64,000 nucleotides of DNA from G963677485 sp942492855 (GTDB lineage: Bacteria > Armatimonadota > HRBIN16), in the NCBI GenBank assembly GCA_942492855.1, contig OW818647.1, positions 1,054,001-1,118,000 on the forward strand. Reading direction: 5' to 3'. Below are positions 63,310-64,000 of this stretch, in pieces; position 1 is the first letter of the stretch, and the number at the start of each line of letters is the position of its first letter. A program made the position numbers and the translations under genes. A model generated the notes under the pieces. The model was not told where the DNA came from. It was given only the letters and a program-made list of their open reading frames with translations, and searched no databases.

Positions 63310-64000
63310 ATGAGTGGAGCAGTCGATATGGTACTGCTGGTCGGTGCCCTTCTCGAAGGGGTCGGCCAGGTAGTCACTACCATGCAAGACGCATACCAAA
63401 CGGCCCAGCGGCAGATGGAAACCGCGCAGGAAACGGTGAAGTTTCAGCGCGATATGGAGCTGCAGCAGGCCTGCGAAGACCAGATAAAAAGCGGCCAGGT
63501 GGTGGCCGCGTCAGCGCAGATGCTGACCGACGAACCGGGCACGCTGTTCTTGTTCCAGGCACTGGGTGAGCTGAAACAGCAGCTCGGGCAGAGCCAGGGA
63601 GCTCGGACCGAGTCCCTCCGTGCAGCCATCGATGAGCGGATACGGCAGGTAGCCAATCAGCCAGATCAGATGGTGGCGCACACAAATGCGATATTTGAGT
63701 TCCACCAGCAAATCGCAGAGCTCAGCCAGCAGCAGCAGGCGGAGTCGGTCAGTGCATTGGCGCACACGGCCATCCCGTTTGCTCAGCAGGTTCAGTATCT
63801 GCGTTCTATGCTGGACACCGCGCTGATCAGGCAGTTCCGGCCTAAAGAGCTGGAGGAGATGAAGCTGCAGATCGCCCGCCTGGAGATCGTGGCGGAGCAG
63901 AGCCCCGAAATCGCCGCCCAGGGATATGAGACGCTGACCGCTCAATTGCGGCGCCTGATGCTGGACGCCGCGGAGCATGAGCAGCGCCGGCGCGCCGGTA
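63310..64000 (+). CDS. Coiled-coil protein, 3' end beyond the window
   Basis: At least 230 residues, no stop before the window ends. A short hydrophobic start (MVLLVGALLEGVGQVV) is followed by long heptad-rich, Gln/Glu-rich helices (AQRQMETAQETVKFQRD, then AELSQQQQAESV and KELEEMKLQIARLEIVAEQ). AGGAG lies seven bases before the ATG at 63310, ten bases after the small membrane gene. Probably the next gene of the kinase operon, perhaps a scaffold at the membrane. Function unknown; the missing C-terminus may hold the defining domain. Confidence 0.7.
   Translation, partial: MSGAVDMVLLVGALLEGVGQVVTTMQDAYQTAQRQMETAQETVKFQRDMELQQACEDQIKSGQVVAASAQMLTDEPGTLFLFQALGELKQQLGQSQGARTESLRAAIDERIRQVANQPDQMVAHTNAIFEFHQQIAELSQQQQAESVSALAHTAIPFAQQVQYLRSMLDTALIRQFRPKELEEMKLQIARLEIVAEQSPEIAAQGYETLTAQLRRLMLDAAEHEQRRRAG

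Overview
A 64-kb chromosomal stretch from a free-living, heterotrophic, Gram-negative-style bacterium that I cannot name with certainty. Gene content fits Armatimonadota or a neighbouring phylum: DUF2961/GH172, GH43 and GH2 sugar hydrolases, a menaquinone-type MenG with a polyprenyl synthase, very many PAS/Cache histidine kinases, several GTG/TTG starts, and short intergenic palindromes of the kind seen in Armatimonadota, Chloroflexota and Planctomycetota. That assignment is inference. I see no rRNA, tRNA, CRISPR array or intact insertion sequence.

Layout. 0.5-13 kb: a small membrane protein, two tandem GH172 genes and a large secreted protein, then a tight minus-strand operon (menG, polyprenyl synthase, HAD phosphatase, Gfo/Idh/MocA dehydrogenase, MFS exporter) and a GH43 gene. 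13-16.7 kb: a SurA-like/thioredoxin-like lipid-anchored or membrane-anchored protein, a 3D-domain wall hydrolase, and 1.5 kb of non-coding DNA with hairpins and a candidate terminated small RNA. 16.7-21.3 kb: two secreted Gly/Met/Pro-rich proteins directly upstream of dnaG and a sigma-70 gene. 21.9-27.9 kb: beta-mannosidase, an ABC exporter of the LolD/MacB type, a PIG-L deacetylase. 28.0-32.5 kb: a three-gene TerB-C / BrxC-BrxD-type ATPase / BrxHI-like helicase module that looks like a stand-alone defence or DNA-processing unit. 33-35.4 kb: DnaJ-membrane protein and a type IV pilus/T2SS PilC-like protein.

35.6-50.5 kb is one co-directional signalling island: four histidine kinases, a normal Rcp-type receiver and a degenerate one, a REC-PAS-PP2C-HATPase protein that joins an RsbU-like phosphatase to an RsbW-like kinase, an RsbV-like STAS protein and an alkaline-phosphatase-superfamily enzyme. 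The likely flow is histidine kinases -> receivers -> PP2C/HATPase switch -> STAS protein. 50.9-53.4 kb holds rfbBAC (dTDP-sugar synthesis, without rfbD). From 53.9 kb to the end is an accessory region: a small zinc-ribbon-like protein, an RHS remnant, three large paralogous Ser/Thr-kinase membrane proteins with atypical active sites, a split-off membrane module and a coiled-coil protein running off the end.

The clearest mobile signal is a family of four ~370-bp elements (3617, 21446, 26659, 32690) with GTAACTACTCAG-type terminal inverted repeats, a cloverleaf of long perfect palindromes inside, and 8-bp target duplications (perfect in the first, 6/8 in two others). They carry no gene and are best read as MITEs, possibly moved by an IS66-type transposase, which also uses GTAA ends and 8-bp duplications.
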